Part shown: in pieces, positions 12,210 through 23,574 of the stretch | Layout of the letters: each line of letters opens with the position of its first letter | Position numbering within the stretch: the stretch's first letter is position 1 | Assembly: GCA_029891345.1 (NCBI GenBank) | Contig: CM056994.1 | Span: 224,804,991-224,868,990, forward strand | From: Dryococelus australis | Lineage: Eukaryota > Arthropoda > Insecta > Phasmatodea > Phasmatidae | Length of the DNA stretch: 64,000 bases | Direction: 5' to 3' | Notes under the pieces: model-generated | What the model saw: the letters and a program-made list of their open reading frames with translations, nothing else | The model's database searches: none | What the model was told of the DNA's origin: nothing | Program-made: the position numbers and the translations under genes

Positions 12210-14460
12210 TTTATTAATGAAATGTAAATAATTAAAACAAAGGTTTGTTCCGCTAAAAGGATTCCTCAGAATGTAGATATGAAGTCCATTCACTGTTTCT
12301 TCACACTTTTTGAAATAAACATTTAAAATATCACTCCAAGATTATCATGATCAGCTGTTTTTTGTAAAAAAAACTCATATACCACAAACACTTAACACTT
12401 TAAAGGTATTATATTAGTTTTTAACATTATACCTATATTTTGTATAAATTGTAATATTTATTTTGAATTCAATTTGTATTAAAAACAGTGAGAGCAGTGA
12501 TGTGTTGGCAACAGCTAGTAAGAAATAGTTCACATTTAAAATGTTGTTATAGCCTATTTTTTGGTATGATATTTGTAAATTAAACATTTTCTATTAAAAT
12601 ATTTACATTTTCACTTAGAACTAAGGGAAACATATTTCTTCATTACTATTAAAAACACAGCACAAAATATAGTGCCTAGGCCCTAGCAAAGCAGAGCTTA
12701 TCGCTTTTTAACTTCAAGTTTCGCAATGCTGGCAGCTGGAAAATGCTATAGCATGCTTTCAATTGTAGCATATTTCAGACTTATTACAGCGAAAATGATC
12801 ATGTTTGAAATTGTGATTTAAAACTGAAAGAAGATTTTTATGTTTGAGTACTTATTGTAATATTTGTATATGATTGCAGAAGAGTTACAGATTGTAAGTT
12901 GGTACAAGTGGTGACATGACATGGTGTATTGCTTTTTGCTGAACCAAGTGTTCAATTTTCTTCCTGTGAAAAATACTTAAAATTACTAAAGTGAGTTACT
13001 ACACATTGTGTTTTTTCAACCTAACTGTGCAATTTAAAAGGTTGTAATAAATCAGTTTTCCCACGGCAGTAATAAATATACTGTAACATGTGTTGTGTTG
13101 GTTGCGGGTAATATTTATGAAATAGATAAGGCTATTGTCACATCTGCATCATGGCTGTTGCACTGAGCCCTTGTGTGTGATATAGGGATGGGCGTTATTT
13201 AACGTAATAGTTATAAAAAACTGTTACTACTTGGTAATGTGTTACGTGATTAACACATTTCATTTTTTATACCAGTAGTTTTGGAACTTCATCTGCAGAA
13301 TAATCAATTACCTCCCTTAAACCAACACTTGACTACTGTACATGTGCAAAAATTATTTTTTGGAATGCCTGGCTTGGATCTGTTTGACTTTCCCCACCAC
13401 ACCCAGCAATTAATTACACTACACATGCATAAAAGTTATTTTTGGAACATCTTGGCTTGCAACTACACTATATGCAAATGTTATTTCTCAGAACGTTAAG
13501 CAATGGAACAGTAAAAAAAGTAATTATTTCTCTGAATATCTTGCTAGAACTGTATAACGCCCAAGAAGATGAAATTTAAAGTTTCAGTATAAAAATGAGT
13601 TTACTCTAAATTGGATACAGCATTTTTTCTTTATATCGCATTAAATTTCTGAAACAAAAATTTAGTTATAAAATTTATTTCATGTAAATTAGCACATGTG
13701 GGGCCATCTCTCGAGATTTCAGGCGTAACCCTACCACAGCAGGATTTTTCAGCCAGTTACAGATTTTCATTCACGTCTCATAAATAATTTCTATTTCTAG
13801 CTAAGTTTTTGCTTTAAACCAGTTACAAAAGAAACTTTCAAATCTTATTATGGCAATTAATGACAAAGCAAAATTAAAATCATAAAATGTAATGTGATAC
13901 AGTCCATTTCTTGTCTTGTAAGCTTACATCTCAACTTATTCCTCTACAGTTTGCCTAACACTCTTCTCTAGCATTTATAGAATAGCAAGACATAAATTAA
14001 AACAGAAATACAAAAAAAAAACAGTTAAATAATAACATTCTTTCATTTTAATGTCTACACTTAGTTTTAAACATTGCAGCACATGGATCTAAGCTGAGTA
14101 AAATGCCTCACACCCAGAATTTAGAATTGCCATTTTATTTTAGAGACAGTCAATATTAAAAATTACCATATAGTATTTTTTAGTCTTTTTCAAATATAAT
14201 TTACATAAAATATTTGTTTTTGCAGCTTGAAATATTATTTATCATTACTCACTAACTACAGTTGCTTACCATCTGTTATTGTTAAAAAGTCGTAAAGCTG
14301 ATCTAAATATAGTTATACGACCAAATTGTGAACATTTAATCACAATTATTTTTTTAATATAGCAGCATTCTTTGAACAGCCATAAAAATAAAAGCATTTG
14401 ACAGTAGAACATAGAAGTCCCATGGCATTGTTTTTGAGTACATGTAGTGGAAGGATACAG
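12210..14460. other. AT-rich DNA, no gene recognised
   Basis: AT-rich with short ORFs only. The segment 13,185-13,260 (GGGATGGGCGTTATTTAACG followed by a TAACG/GTTAC-rich stretch) resembles hAT-type ends that begin with AGGGATGGGC, but no partner terminus was found. Confidence 0.5.
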
Positions 14461-14467
14461 TAGATCT

Positions 14468-14944
14468 TAAGAATGGGATGGACCCCCTTGGGAACCCCGC
14501 ATCCAAGGTCAAGAAGCGAGGGAGCAATACAGGCGACATTAACACACACACCTAGTGGTTCATCGTTCCTACATGCAAGACGTGCAGTGTTTCCATCATA
14601 ACACTGTACTGTACGAATAAGATCTGTAATAGTGGGGTTTTATTACACACAATGAAAGACCACAGATTATATTACGCCCGTATCTTTGTACTTTTCTCTT
14701 GCCACTTACGGAAACTGCATAGGCAAGCTTTAAAAATGTGATATTTGACCATTTTCACTAAATTGTTCTGCAAGAATACACTTAATACGACAAAAGTAGA
14801 ATAAATAGGGGCATAGATAATTGTTTTTTTTTTCTTTTCTGACAAAAAGTTATATTTGTAGAACATTTATTTACCGAGATACATGTATTCACGCAAACAA
14901 CAAAATATTTCACAAAAAATGCATGGATCCATCCCACTCTTACG
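14468..14944. repeat. Candidate MITE with short inverted ends
   Basis: TTAAGAATGGGATGGACC at 14,467-14,484 is matched in inverted orientation by GGATCCATCCCACTCTTAC at 14,925-14,943 (reverse complement GTAAGAGTGGGATGGATCC). The roughly 480 bp between contain no long ORF apart from two overlapping 65-codon frames. The match covers about 18 bases with three or four differences and I see no flanking duplication, so this could be chance. Confidence 0.35.
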
Positions 14945-14949
14945 CAGGG

Positions 14950-15930
14950 CTCAGAAAGGTGTAAAGTAATTGTAAATGGTCTATAACAGCAAAATTAGAT
15001 TAAAACTGGGCCGAAAAACCGCCTGAGATGCAGCACCTGACAGGACATTTGGTTAAATGTTTGCTGGAAAATAAGACATTCATTCACTAAACAATATTTG
15101 AAAAGTTGCCTGAGAATTAACTCTATTGTTCCACTGATACAGTGTGAAAGGAATTTTGCTGCTGAGTAGTTATTGTACTATATTTAGGTGCCTGTGTGCA
15201 GCATTTAGTTGTGGTGTAGGTAGGAATATTTGCAAAAAAGAGTTATGTACAAATTATATTTCCTTTGCTAATTAAATTGTATTTCTTAGTCTAGGAATGA
15301 ATACTTGAAGATCAATGTTTTAATGTAATTTTTTCCCAGAGTAAATGTTAAATGTTGCTTCATGTTTTTTTGCACTGTGCAGCTGATTGCATTTTTGTAT
15401 TTTTAAACTAGTTGTGCTTTCCGTCCGTAGCCTTAATTCATCGCACTATGTATTGTATAATGTCTTTGTTGCAAGCAGAGTATTGTTATAAAGTCACAGA
15501 AACAGAAAAAGATAAAAACTAAAATTATAATTTTGTTATTGTAGCATGATGGAAAAAATTATTAAACTTATTTAGTCCATTAAAATCATGTAAGTATTTT
15601 GTATGTGCAGATATCTAGTGTTTGTTCTTCTTGTTGTCTCCCTTTTCCATCCATCATTTCCTGCCACAAAAATGTACATGTTAGCTAGTTTATTGTGTGA
15701 AAGTAATACCACAGCTCTTTAAGTGCAGTTCACATTTGTCAATTATTTATTGTGCATACATATCATTGTCCGGAATAGTGCCTTGGACATAACTGTTGTA
15801 TAGATACTTTCTTATCGTACGGCAGTGTTAATGTACTTACGTGTTGTGCAAAGCATTAAATGTTTTTAAATACTCTGTTGGCGTATTCTTTTTTCTGTCA
15901 CCTGTATTTAATTTGTTTGTAAGGAAGAAT
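14950..15930. other. AT-rich DNA, no gene recognised
   Basis: No coding or RNA features were seen; only short ORFs and T/A runs. The satellite begins at about 15,940. Confidence 0.5.
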
Positions 15931-15939
15931 TTGAGTTTA

Positions 15940-17562
15940 CCCTACCAAAAATTTACAACAGAAGCCAACAGAAATTTTTGTTCGTTTCTATGGTCTAAGC
16001 TGTTGGTTACTGTTGTAACTTCTGTTGTATTTAATACAGGATTTGGCCTCTTTCCATTGGGTTCTGTTGGGTACCCTACAAAAAATTTACAACAGAAACC
16101 AACAAAATCCAACAGAAATTCTGAGGTTTGTGTTGTAGGGAATTATCATTCTAATGTATTTTTGTTGCTTTTTGTGATTTTCCGTTGGTGACTGATTAGC
16201 TTTTATTGCATTCCAGTGGTTTCTGTTAAATACAAATTTAGTGAACAGAGAACATTTGAGTGGTTTCTGTTGGTTCTGGTTGTCAGAAAACACTGGAACC
16301 ATTGGTTTTAATTGTTTTCTATTGGGGTACAACAACTTCTAGTGGATTAGACTGGTTTTTGTCATATATTAATTTGTTGGTTTGTGTTGTATTCTAGTGT
16401 TTTCCATTGACTTCTGTCTGTTGGTTTCTGTTGTGTTTTGTTGGTTTATGATGTACCATAGCCGGTTGGCTTCTGTTGTACCTATTGTAGTGGTTACCGT
16501 TGGAATTTGTTGTTTTCTGCTGTGCTGTAGTCTATTGTTTTCTGTGAGATATAGTAGTTCCTTTTCGTTTCTGTTGTGTTCCATTAGTTTCTGTTCTATA
16601 GTCTGTTGATTTTTGTTGTGTTCTAATGGCTCCCACTGGTTTCTGTTCTGCTATAGTTGGATGTTTTTTGCTGTATTGTAGTGGTTTCTGTTGTGTTTTG
16701 TTGGTTTCTATTGTGATAAACTCAGTTGGTTTCTGTTGTATTCCATTTGCTTCTGTTGTGTTGGTTTCCATTGTTCTGTGGCCTGTTTGTTTCTGTTGTA
16801 TTCTAGGGATTTTAATTGATTCATGTTGAATTTTGTTGGTTATATTGTGCTGTAGCCAGTTGGTTTCTGTTGTAGGCCTATTCTAGCGGTTTTTAATGTG
16901 TTTTTTTTTTTTTACTTTTTTGTTGTGTCATAGTCTTTCTATTGTATTTACGTTGTTTAAATTGAATTCTGCTGTGTTTTGTTAATTTATATGGTACTGT
17001 AGTCAGTTTATTTTTGTGGTATTCTAGTAGTTTCCATTGGGTTTTTGTTGATCTATATCATGATTTTTTTTGGTTATATTCTAGTGGATTCCAGTGGTTT
17101 CTCTTGTGTTCAATTGGTGTCTGTTGTTTTTCTTGTATTCTACTGGATTCCATTTGTTTCTGTTCATCCAGTTTTGTATTATTTTGTATTCTGATTGTAT
17201 AAGTCGATTTGTTTAGTTGGTTTCTATTGTGCTGTTGACTGTTTGTTTTGGTTGTATTTCTGTAGTTTCCATTGGTTTATGTTGTGCTATATTTTAGTAG
17301 CAGCTATTGTATTCTTATTGTTTAAAGTGATTTCTATTGTGTTTTGTTGAATTCTATGGTGCTGTGTCTCTTGAATTTTTTTAAGTTTTCTGTGATATAC
17401 AGTGGATTAAATTATGTTTTTTTGGTTTCTTGTGGATTTCCTGATGTTTCCATGGTTTTCTGTTGTGTTCTATAAGTTTTTATTGCATTTCAAACTATTG
17501 GTTTATGATAAAGTTCCTATGGTTTTACCTTGGTTTCTGTTATGTTTTGCGATTTCCTGAAT
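15940..17562 (+). repeat. Degenerate GTTTCTGTTGTGTT-type satellite (plus orientation)
   Basis: From about 16,200 the plus strand repeats TTGGTTTCTGTTGTGTT-like words at irregular spacing of roughly 15-40 bases, interspersed with TTCTAGTGG and TTCCATTG. At the left margin a 133-bp unit beginning TACCCTAC.AAAAATTTACAACAGAA occurs twice (about 15,938 and 16,071). The ORFs found here (for example 16,382-16,609 and 16,532-16,771) simply translate the repeat, producing Cys/Phe-rich or Asn/Gln/Thr-rich peptides, and should not be annotated as genes. Confidence 0.85.
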
Positions 17563-17910
17563 ACAATAAGAACCAATTAACACAACATAAACAAACAAAA
17601 CACAACAGACACATGGATATAGTCTATTACTTTACAAACAAAACCCGTCTGAAAACAATGGAAACCATTGAGACTACAACAGATTTCTACAGAATGAAAT
17701 TTCACAAAAATCAACCAAATATAACATAATCTTTAAAAAAAAAAAAAAATACTATGGTAGATCAATAGAATTTAATCAAAAACTAAAAGGGGTGAAATGA
17801 GAAAACAAATGTAACACAACAGAAACCAATAGCAATTGCTGGGACATCAAACGCTACAGAATAAAATGCTACAGAAACCAACAAAACACAACATAAACAA
17901 ATATAAACTA
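17563..17910 (-). repeat. Same satellite, opposite orientation
   Basis: After about 17,562 the plus strand switches to ACACAACAGAAACCAAT/AACAAAACACAACAG words, the reverse complement of the preceding repeat. It is interrupted by an A13 tract near 17,735. The switch point near 17,560 is sharp within a few tens of bases. Confidence 0.85.
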
Positions 17911-18054
17911 TTGCAGTACACTACCACTTGATTGTGCTTTGCTTAACTGGTTTTTGGCTTATCCGTGCGGCAGTCCAGTGATGCTGTAAAGTGGGTTGTT
18001 TAACAAGCAGCGGTAAGTTACGTCTATCGCCATGCCGCTTGAGCTGATGTTTAT

Positions 18055-18074
18055 GGGCCTTATTCATAGTCAGA
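18055..18074 (+). repeat. Left terminal inverted repeat of the 3.5-kb transposon
   Basis: GGGCCTTATTCATAGTCAGA; the first 13 bases are perfectly inverted at 21,541-21,553 and the next few match partly (AGTC/TGTC). Confidence 0.8.
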
Positions 18075-20750
18075 GCTTCGTCCAAGTATGATCCTTAGAT
18101 GATCTTCCTCGGAGTTGGTCTGAGATTAGTCCAGATTAAGGGTAGACTAACTATCGTATTCATAAACCCCTACCAGAGTAGGACTAACTTTAGTCGAAGG
18201 ATCATGGATGTACACTGTTGTCAAGTTTACTACGCAGGTGTATTGCAGACTTTCATCTCTAGGTAGCACTAAATAAAATATAAGTTATTTAGAAAAAAAA
18301 TTCTTTTCAATTTTAATAGTAATTTACGATAATCTTTGACAGCGGCGCTAGAGCCCATTATGGCACTCACGTATCACGTGTCCCATACGTGCGCAAAGAG
18401 GTCGATAATTTTGAACTTTCCTATAAATGTTAATTTCAGGGTAAAATGTGTTATATTGTCTTTACAGTGTTTAATATGTCATAAAATGTTTTAAAGTGCT
18501 TGTACTAATTTTAATTGTTTGGTTATGAATATTCAAAGTGCCTGCAGTGCCGAGATTAAGAACACTTAATATTATGGCATGAACACCATCACAAAGAGAC
18601 ATTAAAATAATATTTAAATTCATAACCAAATTATAGAAATGTAAAACAATATCTAATTTAATTTGTGCCATATTATTTTCAATATAAAATATTTCACTCG
18701 GCGTGCATAGCACTTCCGCTTATGTGAACCCCGTAGCAGCCATGTTAATGTTAGGTCTGTGTGACACTTGAATCTGGACAGTCTGTCGAGGAGAGCTGGT
18801 GAGGTAAGACACTGTCACGTACGCACTACAAATTTTGTTCACTGATTTAGGTTTCCATAGTCCATGTAGTTTACCAATTAATCTTTGCTTGCATACATTT
18901 TTGCCAGACAATTTTCCCCAGCATTATGCTTCCGCTTTACTAATTCTTACGCCCTTGTGGCATTTTTAACTTAATCGAGGAGAAGGAGGAGAAAGATGTC
19001 TGATAGGTCATGCGACCCGCACATTTTGAATCAGACACCATTTGCCTATGTTTATGACATTTCAGTGTAACTTCTGCGTAATTGCTACATGCAATTTTAA
19101 GAGCCTTATTTTTATGTATGTATTTAAGGGTAATTTTCGTGTTTGAATATCTGACGGAAACATTGCGTATAACCACATGGCCGACTGAAGCCAAGTCTTT
19201 GTATACACCATCATTGCATTTTAAGAGCTTATTTATATAACATTGTATGTGCAATCATTTATTTCAGGGTTCTATGTATTTTTTATACAGGATTTAATGT
19301 ATTTTTCATGTAAATTGATGCTTTTTGTACTTGACCACGTGGTCACAGTAATGTTTGATTTCACCGCCATCAGACATGTTACAAGCCTGTAACGACTCTA
19401 TTCGTAAAGAGAATCACTTGCTCAACACAAATATTTTATCTGAATTTTTTGCCGTTTCCACGCAGAAATATTGCAATTTCAGCTCCACTAAGTGGTTTGC
19501 CACTAACTTCATCCAGTAGCATCCGCGCCGCCTAAGCTTGTTCACGCATGTGTGTTTGTTTATTGTGAATATTCATCTCATGTCCCATCTTATTTCATGT
19601 ATCATTCAAGGGTCTATGTTATTGTGTAATTAGTGTACAGTGCAATTATTTCCATCCTAGCAGGCTCTGTGTATAGGCCATCACCACACTAACTAACCAT
19701 GTGCTGGAGGGCAAGCCCCGACGAGTTTGCATTAGTGATGCAGAGTAATCACGCGCGTTAATGTGTATTAAGGGTTTTCATTTGTAATTCACAGTGTCCT
19801 GTCTTCAGGGAAAAACCGTCAGTCCACCCTAGCAGCTTCCCTTGTGAAGGCTGTGCTTTCACGCACCTCGGTGAGATCATCCATTTAGGTATGCGCTAGG
19901 TTAATTACGGGCTGGGGAGCACTCAAGCAGAATTGGCTAGTCATGAATGAGATAACCATCTCATTGGCACATTGATGTGTATTAACAATATCAATAAAAC
20001 AAGTCTATAGTGAACTCAATTTTTTATTCAGTAGTGAGTGTCCTAGCCACGTATGTTTTATCAATTGTTTATTTCAGTGATTTTATTAAAAGTTTAGTAT
20101 TGCCAACGTGTTTGTAAGTATGCACGGATGAGACGGACACACAGAACCCACAACATCCCTGAGAACACTGAGTCTCAATAGTGCGGTGATTGGGAACCAC
20201 TGCTGGCGCCCAAATTACCAGTAAGTATTTGTATCATCATTCATCTCATGTCTCACCCGACGGCGTCATATTAATGTACATAACAAGAAAAAGAATATAA
20301 TCTATTATACTGTGTAATGAATTGAAAATAAAAGTTTACGTTTTGTAAATATAAATATATTTTACACAGCAACTTTGGAATAGAAAAAGTGTACATAAAA
20401 TATATTGGCCCTATATTGGGTTTTGATTATTTCCATTCAAAAGTGATGCTCCCAGTTATGTGCTGTGTTATTTTTGCCTGCTCGTATAAACAAATCACAA
20501 TATTCATTAAATTAACGTCACTTAATTCGTTTTACCCTTGTTTTATGACTTTCATATATGGCAATACTGCCGAATGGAGAACGATAAAATTAATATTCTA
20601 ATATCTTATTATTCCATGTTGATGTGTTATATTTCCATAGCACACCCCATGGACTGGTAATGTAGGCTGGTTTCATTTATTACATCAATACTGTCTTTAT
20701 AATGATGTTAAATGTGTATTGTAATGTTAAACATTATAAACTGGTTAAAA

Positions 20751-20827
20751 TTGTATCCCCTGAAAGAGATTCGAACTTGTATTCTTCTACACATCAGACC
20801 ACAATGTTACCATTGAGCTACCAATAC
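20751..20827 (-). pseudogene. tRNA-like sequence (tRNA pseudogene or SINE head)
   Basis: On the minus strand TAGCTCAATGGTAA resembles a pol III A box and AAGTTCGAATC is an almost ideal B box. Between them ACATT-GTGGTCT-GATGT can form a five-pair anticodon stem with a seven-base loop, putting GGT at the anticodon positions. The 3' half of the D arm is missing and the T and acceptor stems pair poorly, so a functional tRNA is unlikely. It lies inside the 3.5-kb transposon. Confidence 0.35.
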
Positions 20828-21002
20828 AGATTAGTTATGAAGGTATACTTTCATATAAATATATAACTAACGTTACATTTTTATTACAATTCCCTTTGAG
20901 TGTGTTAATATAATGTCTCCTAAGAATCTGTTTTCAGAAAAGGCATTTCACTGACACAAAAATTGAAAGGTATTGCTGTAGCTAAAAATTGATGTATTAT
21001 TA

Positions 21003-21240
21003 TAGGCTGTTCACTGTAAAGTGAGCACATTTTGAGACAGTCTCATCAAACATAATAGTCAATAAATACATCTCATTGTGGTCTGGGACTTTTGATTGTG
21101 GGTATACTGAAGTATATTCACTGTGTTTAGTACTCACATAGCAACGTTTACATGAAAAATGAAGGAAGAATATTAATTTACTGTAAGAAAATGGTAACTA
21201 GGGATTTAAAAGTGCTCACTTGACCGTGAACGGCCGATAA
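21003..21240. mobile_element. MITE with about 25-bp terminal inverted repeats
   Basis: GGCTGTTCACTGTAAAGTGAGC at the left is inverted at the right as AGTGCTCACTTGACCGTGAAC...GGCC (reverse complement GGCCGTTCACGGTCAAGTGAGC). The interior is AT-rich and non-coding. TA dinucleotides flank both ends, compatible with a Tc1/mariner-type duplication, but the exact boundary is uncertain. It is nested in the 3.5-kb transposon. A related right half lies near 40,690-40,735. Confidence 0.65.
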
Positions 21241-21533
21241 GCTTATAAGCTATATTTCCTTTGAATTAATATTCACAGAACATTTCATTCGTTAGGTCTT
21301 TCATTCGTTAAGTCTGCATATTTTTGCATACAGATTACAGAGTCGGCCTTAAATGTAAATTTTATGTTCGCCACGTTTCTTTTTGACCTTAATACTTCGT
21401 TAATCCTACCCTCAGTCCGGACTAAAAGTTAGGCCGTACTAAAGCAAGATGATCGTAGGACTAGCAATAAAAATGCTACTCTGAATACAACAAATTTTGA
21501 TCGGAGGATGATCTCCCCTTAGTCCGGTCTAAA

Positions 21534-21553
21534 AACGACAATGAATAAGGCCC
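21534..21553 (-). repeat. Right terminal inverted repeat of the 3.5-kb transposon
   Basis: On the minus strand it reads GGGCCTTATTCATTGTCG, with TAT immediately outside on the plus strand, matching the TAT before the left end. Confidence 0.8.
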
Positions 21554-21642
21554 TATCTGTGTTAACTGTCAGCCTGTCACAGTGACCTGCGTGAGACATT
21601 CATTTCCGTCCATTGAAATGCGTCGGACTCTAACTCATCTCA

Positions 21643-22099
21643 GACCGTGTCTGAAATGGCAGATTTTGTTGACAAAATGATCACGTGACCAGATTTTGTA
21701 TTCAAAAATGGTGACATTTTGGGTAATTTGGTATTTTGTATTTTCTGTCTAGCAGCGGATGTTAGCAAAAATGCAATATGAATACATGCGCGAATGTTTT
21801 ATAAAACAAATAATTGTTCATAAAATAAACTAGGCATGTGTTAGAAAGCAGGTAACTGTTGTGCTTTGTTTATATATTTCGCAACAAATTTTTTTGAAGT
21901 CGTTATCACATTACTTATTATTTTTTTATTGATTAATTTATGCGCAGCATTCCAGTGACTAGAGATATTTTTCACTGTTAATGTAAAAATATGTCACCAC
22001 GAGTGCTAAACAACTGACTGTTGACAACTTCCGAAGTGAAACTTCCGAAATGACAAATTACAAAATAACGAATTCGCCATTTCGGTTTTGGACACGGCC
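21643..22099. mobile_element. 457-bp MITE with GRCCGTGTC ends, TSD TCA
   Basis: The left end reads GACCGTGTCTGAAATGGC and the right end, inverted, GGCCGTGTCCAAAACCGAAATGG. The flanks are TCA (21,640-21,642) and TCA (22,100-22,102), a 3-bp duplication. Inside both ends AAATGGC.GA.TT and CATTTTG-like words recur in inverted orientation. There is no ORF of note. The size and 3-bp duplication fit a Harbinger-type MITE; the family is not certain. Confidence 0.7.
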
Positions 22100-22102
22100 T
22101 CA

Positions 22103-22730
22103 GTTATCCCCCTTCCTCCCCCTACTGAATCGTCGGAAGAGACACGTCTTTCCAGTCTATCAATCACCAACCCGGGTCATTGTTTTATTGTTTTCACACC
22201 GTCAATAAAGTGTAAAAAGACAGTTTAAACTATTGCAGAAAATGTAGAAATAAAACAATTTAAGCATGGTATGTTACTAACAAAAACATCAATTCCAGTG
22301 CCTAACAAAAGAAAATTGAAGCCTTTTCGTAGAAAGGCACGGTTAAACTTTTCTCACTTTTTTTTATTTCAAGTGTTTAATAACAAAAAAATTAACATTT
22401 CAGATATTTTAAACTTTTTTTTGTGTGTGTGCATGTGTGTGTCTGGTGCCGGCGAAAGGCTGTGTCTACTCGATGCGCTGTGAATTAACTACACTCTGTG
22501 CAACATAATATCAGTTGAAGTTTAGGTCAATTTAAATCCTGCACATACAGTGCGTGATTTGTGTTTGGTTTGAAATGTATAATGGGTACTGTGTTTTACC
22601 ACTATTTTTGGAGCCAATACCACTGTTCCATTAATATTAAAACTGTGTAAATTCTATTATCCAGGTTTTTAAATACAAATTTGCTTATTCGTGTTTATAT
22701 AAATACAACAATGTGACTTTATCTGAAACA
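22103..22730. other. No gene recognised
   Basis: AT-rich sequence between the MITE and the second satellite block. A 70-codon plus-strand frame at 22,271-22,483 shows no domain. Confidence 0.5.
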
Positions 22731-22734
22731 CCAG

Positions 22735-23572
22735 AGCAAAATACAATAAAAACCAACAGAACAAAACGGAAACCAATGGAAACCACTGAGACTACATCAG
22801 TATTCAGTTGAATGAAATTCAACATAAACCTACAAATAAAATGGAAAACACCAGAAATACAACAGAAAACTTTAAAAATCTAAGGTAGATCCTTTGGATT
22901 TCATCAGAAAACAACATGGTGAAATGCAATAAAAACCAGTAGAACACAACAGAAAATATTATATATTACTGTTACTACATCACAATACAACAGACTGGAA
23001 TGTAACAGAAAACAAAATACAACAGGGAACCTCAAAACACAACCGAAACCAATAGAAATAACTAGGCCTTCAACAGAATGAAATGTGACAGAAAACAATG
23101 GAAACCACAAAAAACATCAGAAAATGGTAGAAATTACTGAGACTACATCAGAATATAACAATGAAATGCTACAGAAACCAACAAAGAATAACACAAACCA
23201 CTATAAACATGACAGAAAACCACAAAACACATCTGCAACCAATATAAATTATTGGACTACATAAGAATACAACAGAACGAAATGTGACAGAAACCAACAA
23301 TACAACAGAAGTCACTATAAATACAATATAAAACCACAAAACACAACAGAAACAAATATAAATTACTGGGACTACATTAGAATACAACAATGAAATGTGA
23401 TAAAAACCAACAAAATACAACAGAAACCTACGGGAACACTAGAAATACAACAGAAAACCACAAAATACAATATAAAATAATATAAACTACTGGTACTACA
23501 TCAGGATACAACAGAGTGAAATATGATAGAAAACAACACACAACAGAAACCAATGGAAACCACAATAAATAA
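22735..23572 (-). repeat. Satellite block with CAACAGAAAC units (minus orientation)
   Basis: Continues the 17,563-17,910 block in the same orientation: repeated AAAACCAACAGAACA, CACAACAGAAACC and TACATCAGAATACAAC words, with longer-range units of about 70-100 bases that include an ACTGGGACTACATCAG-like segment. The two blocks were probably contiguous before transposons inserted between them. Confidence 0.85.
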
Positions 23573-23574
23573 GT

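Larger units (their letters stand above)
18055..21553. mobile_element. 3.5-kb TIR DNA transposon (PIF/Harbinger- or ISL2EU-like ends), TSD TAT
   Basis: The left end starts GGGCCTTATTCATAGTC at 18,055; the right end is the exact inversion for the first 13 bases (GGGCCTTATTCAT read from 21,553 leftward). Both flanks read TAT (18,052-18,054 and 21,554-21,556), a 3-bp target duplication. Further in, both ends share GATCATC, GTATTCA and TAGTCC-rich subterminal sequence with degenerate inversion. GGGCC-type termini and 3-bp duplications fit PIF/Harbinger; ISL2EU is an alternative. No DDE transposase is recognisable inside: minus-strand frames at 18,471-18,713 and 18,940-19,254 are short and unassigned. 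It is probably a non-autonomous or decayed copy that captured other repeats. Confidence 0.75.

Noticed and set aside
16382..16771. Overlapping ORFs of 70-80 codons encoding Cys/Phe-rich or Gln/Asn/Thr-rich peptides
   Set aside because: They are translations of the GTTTCTGTTG satellite.
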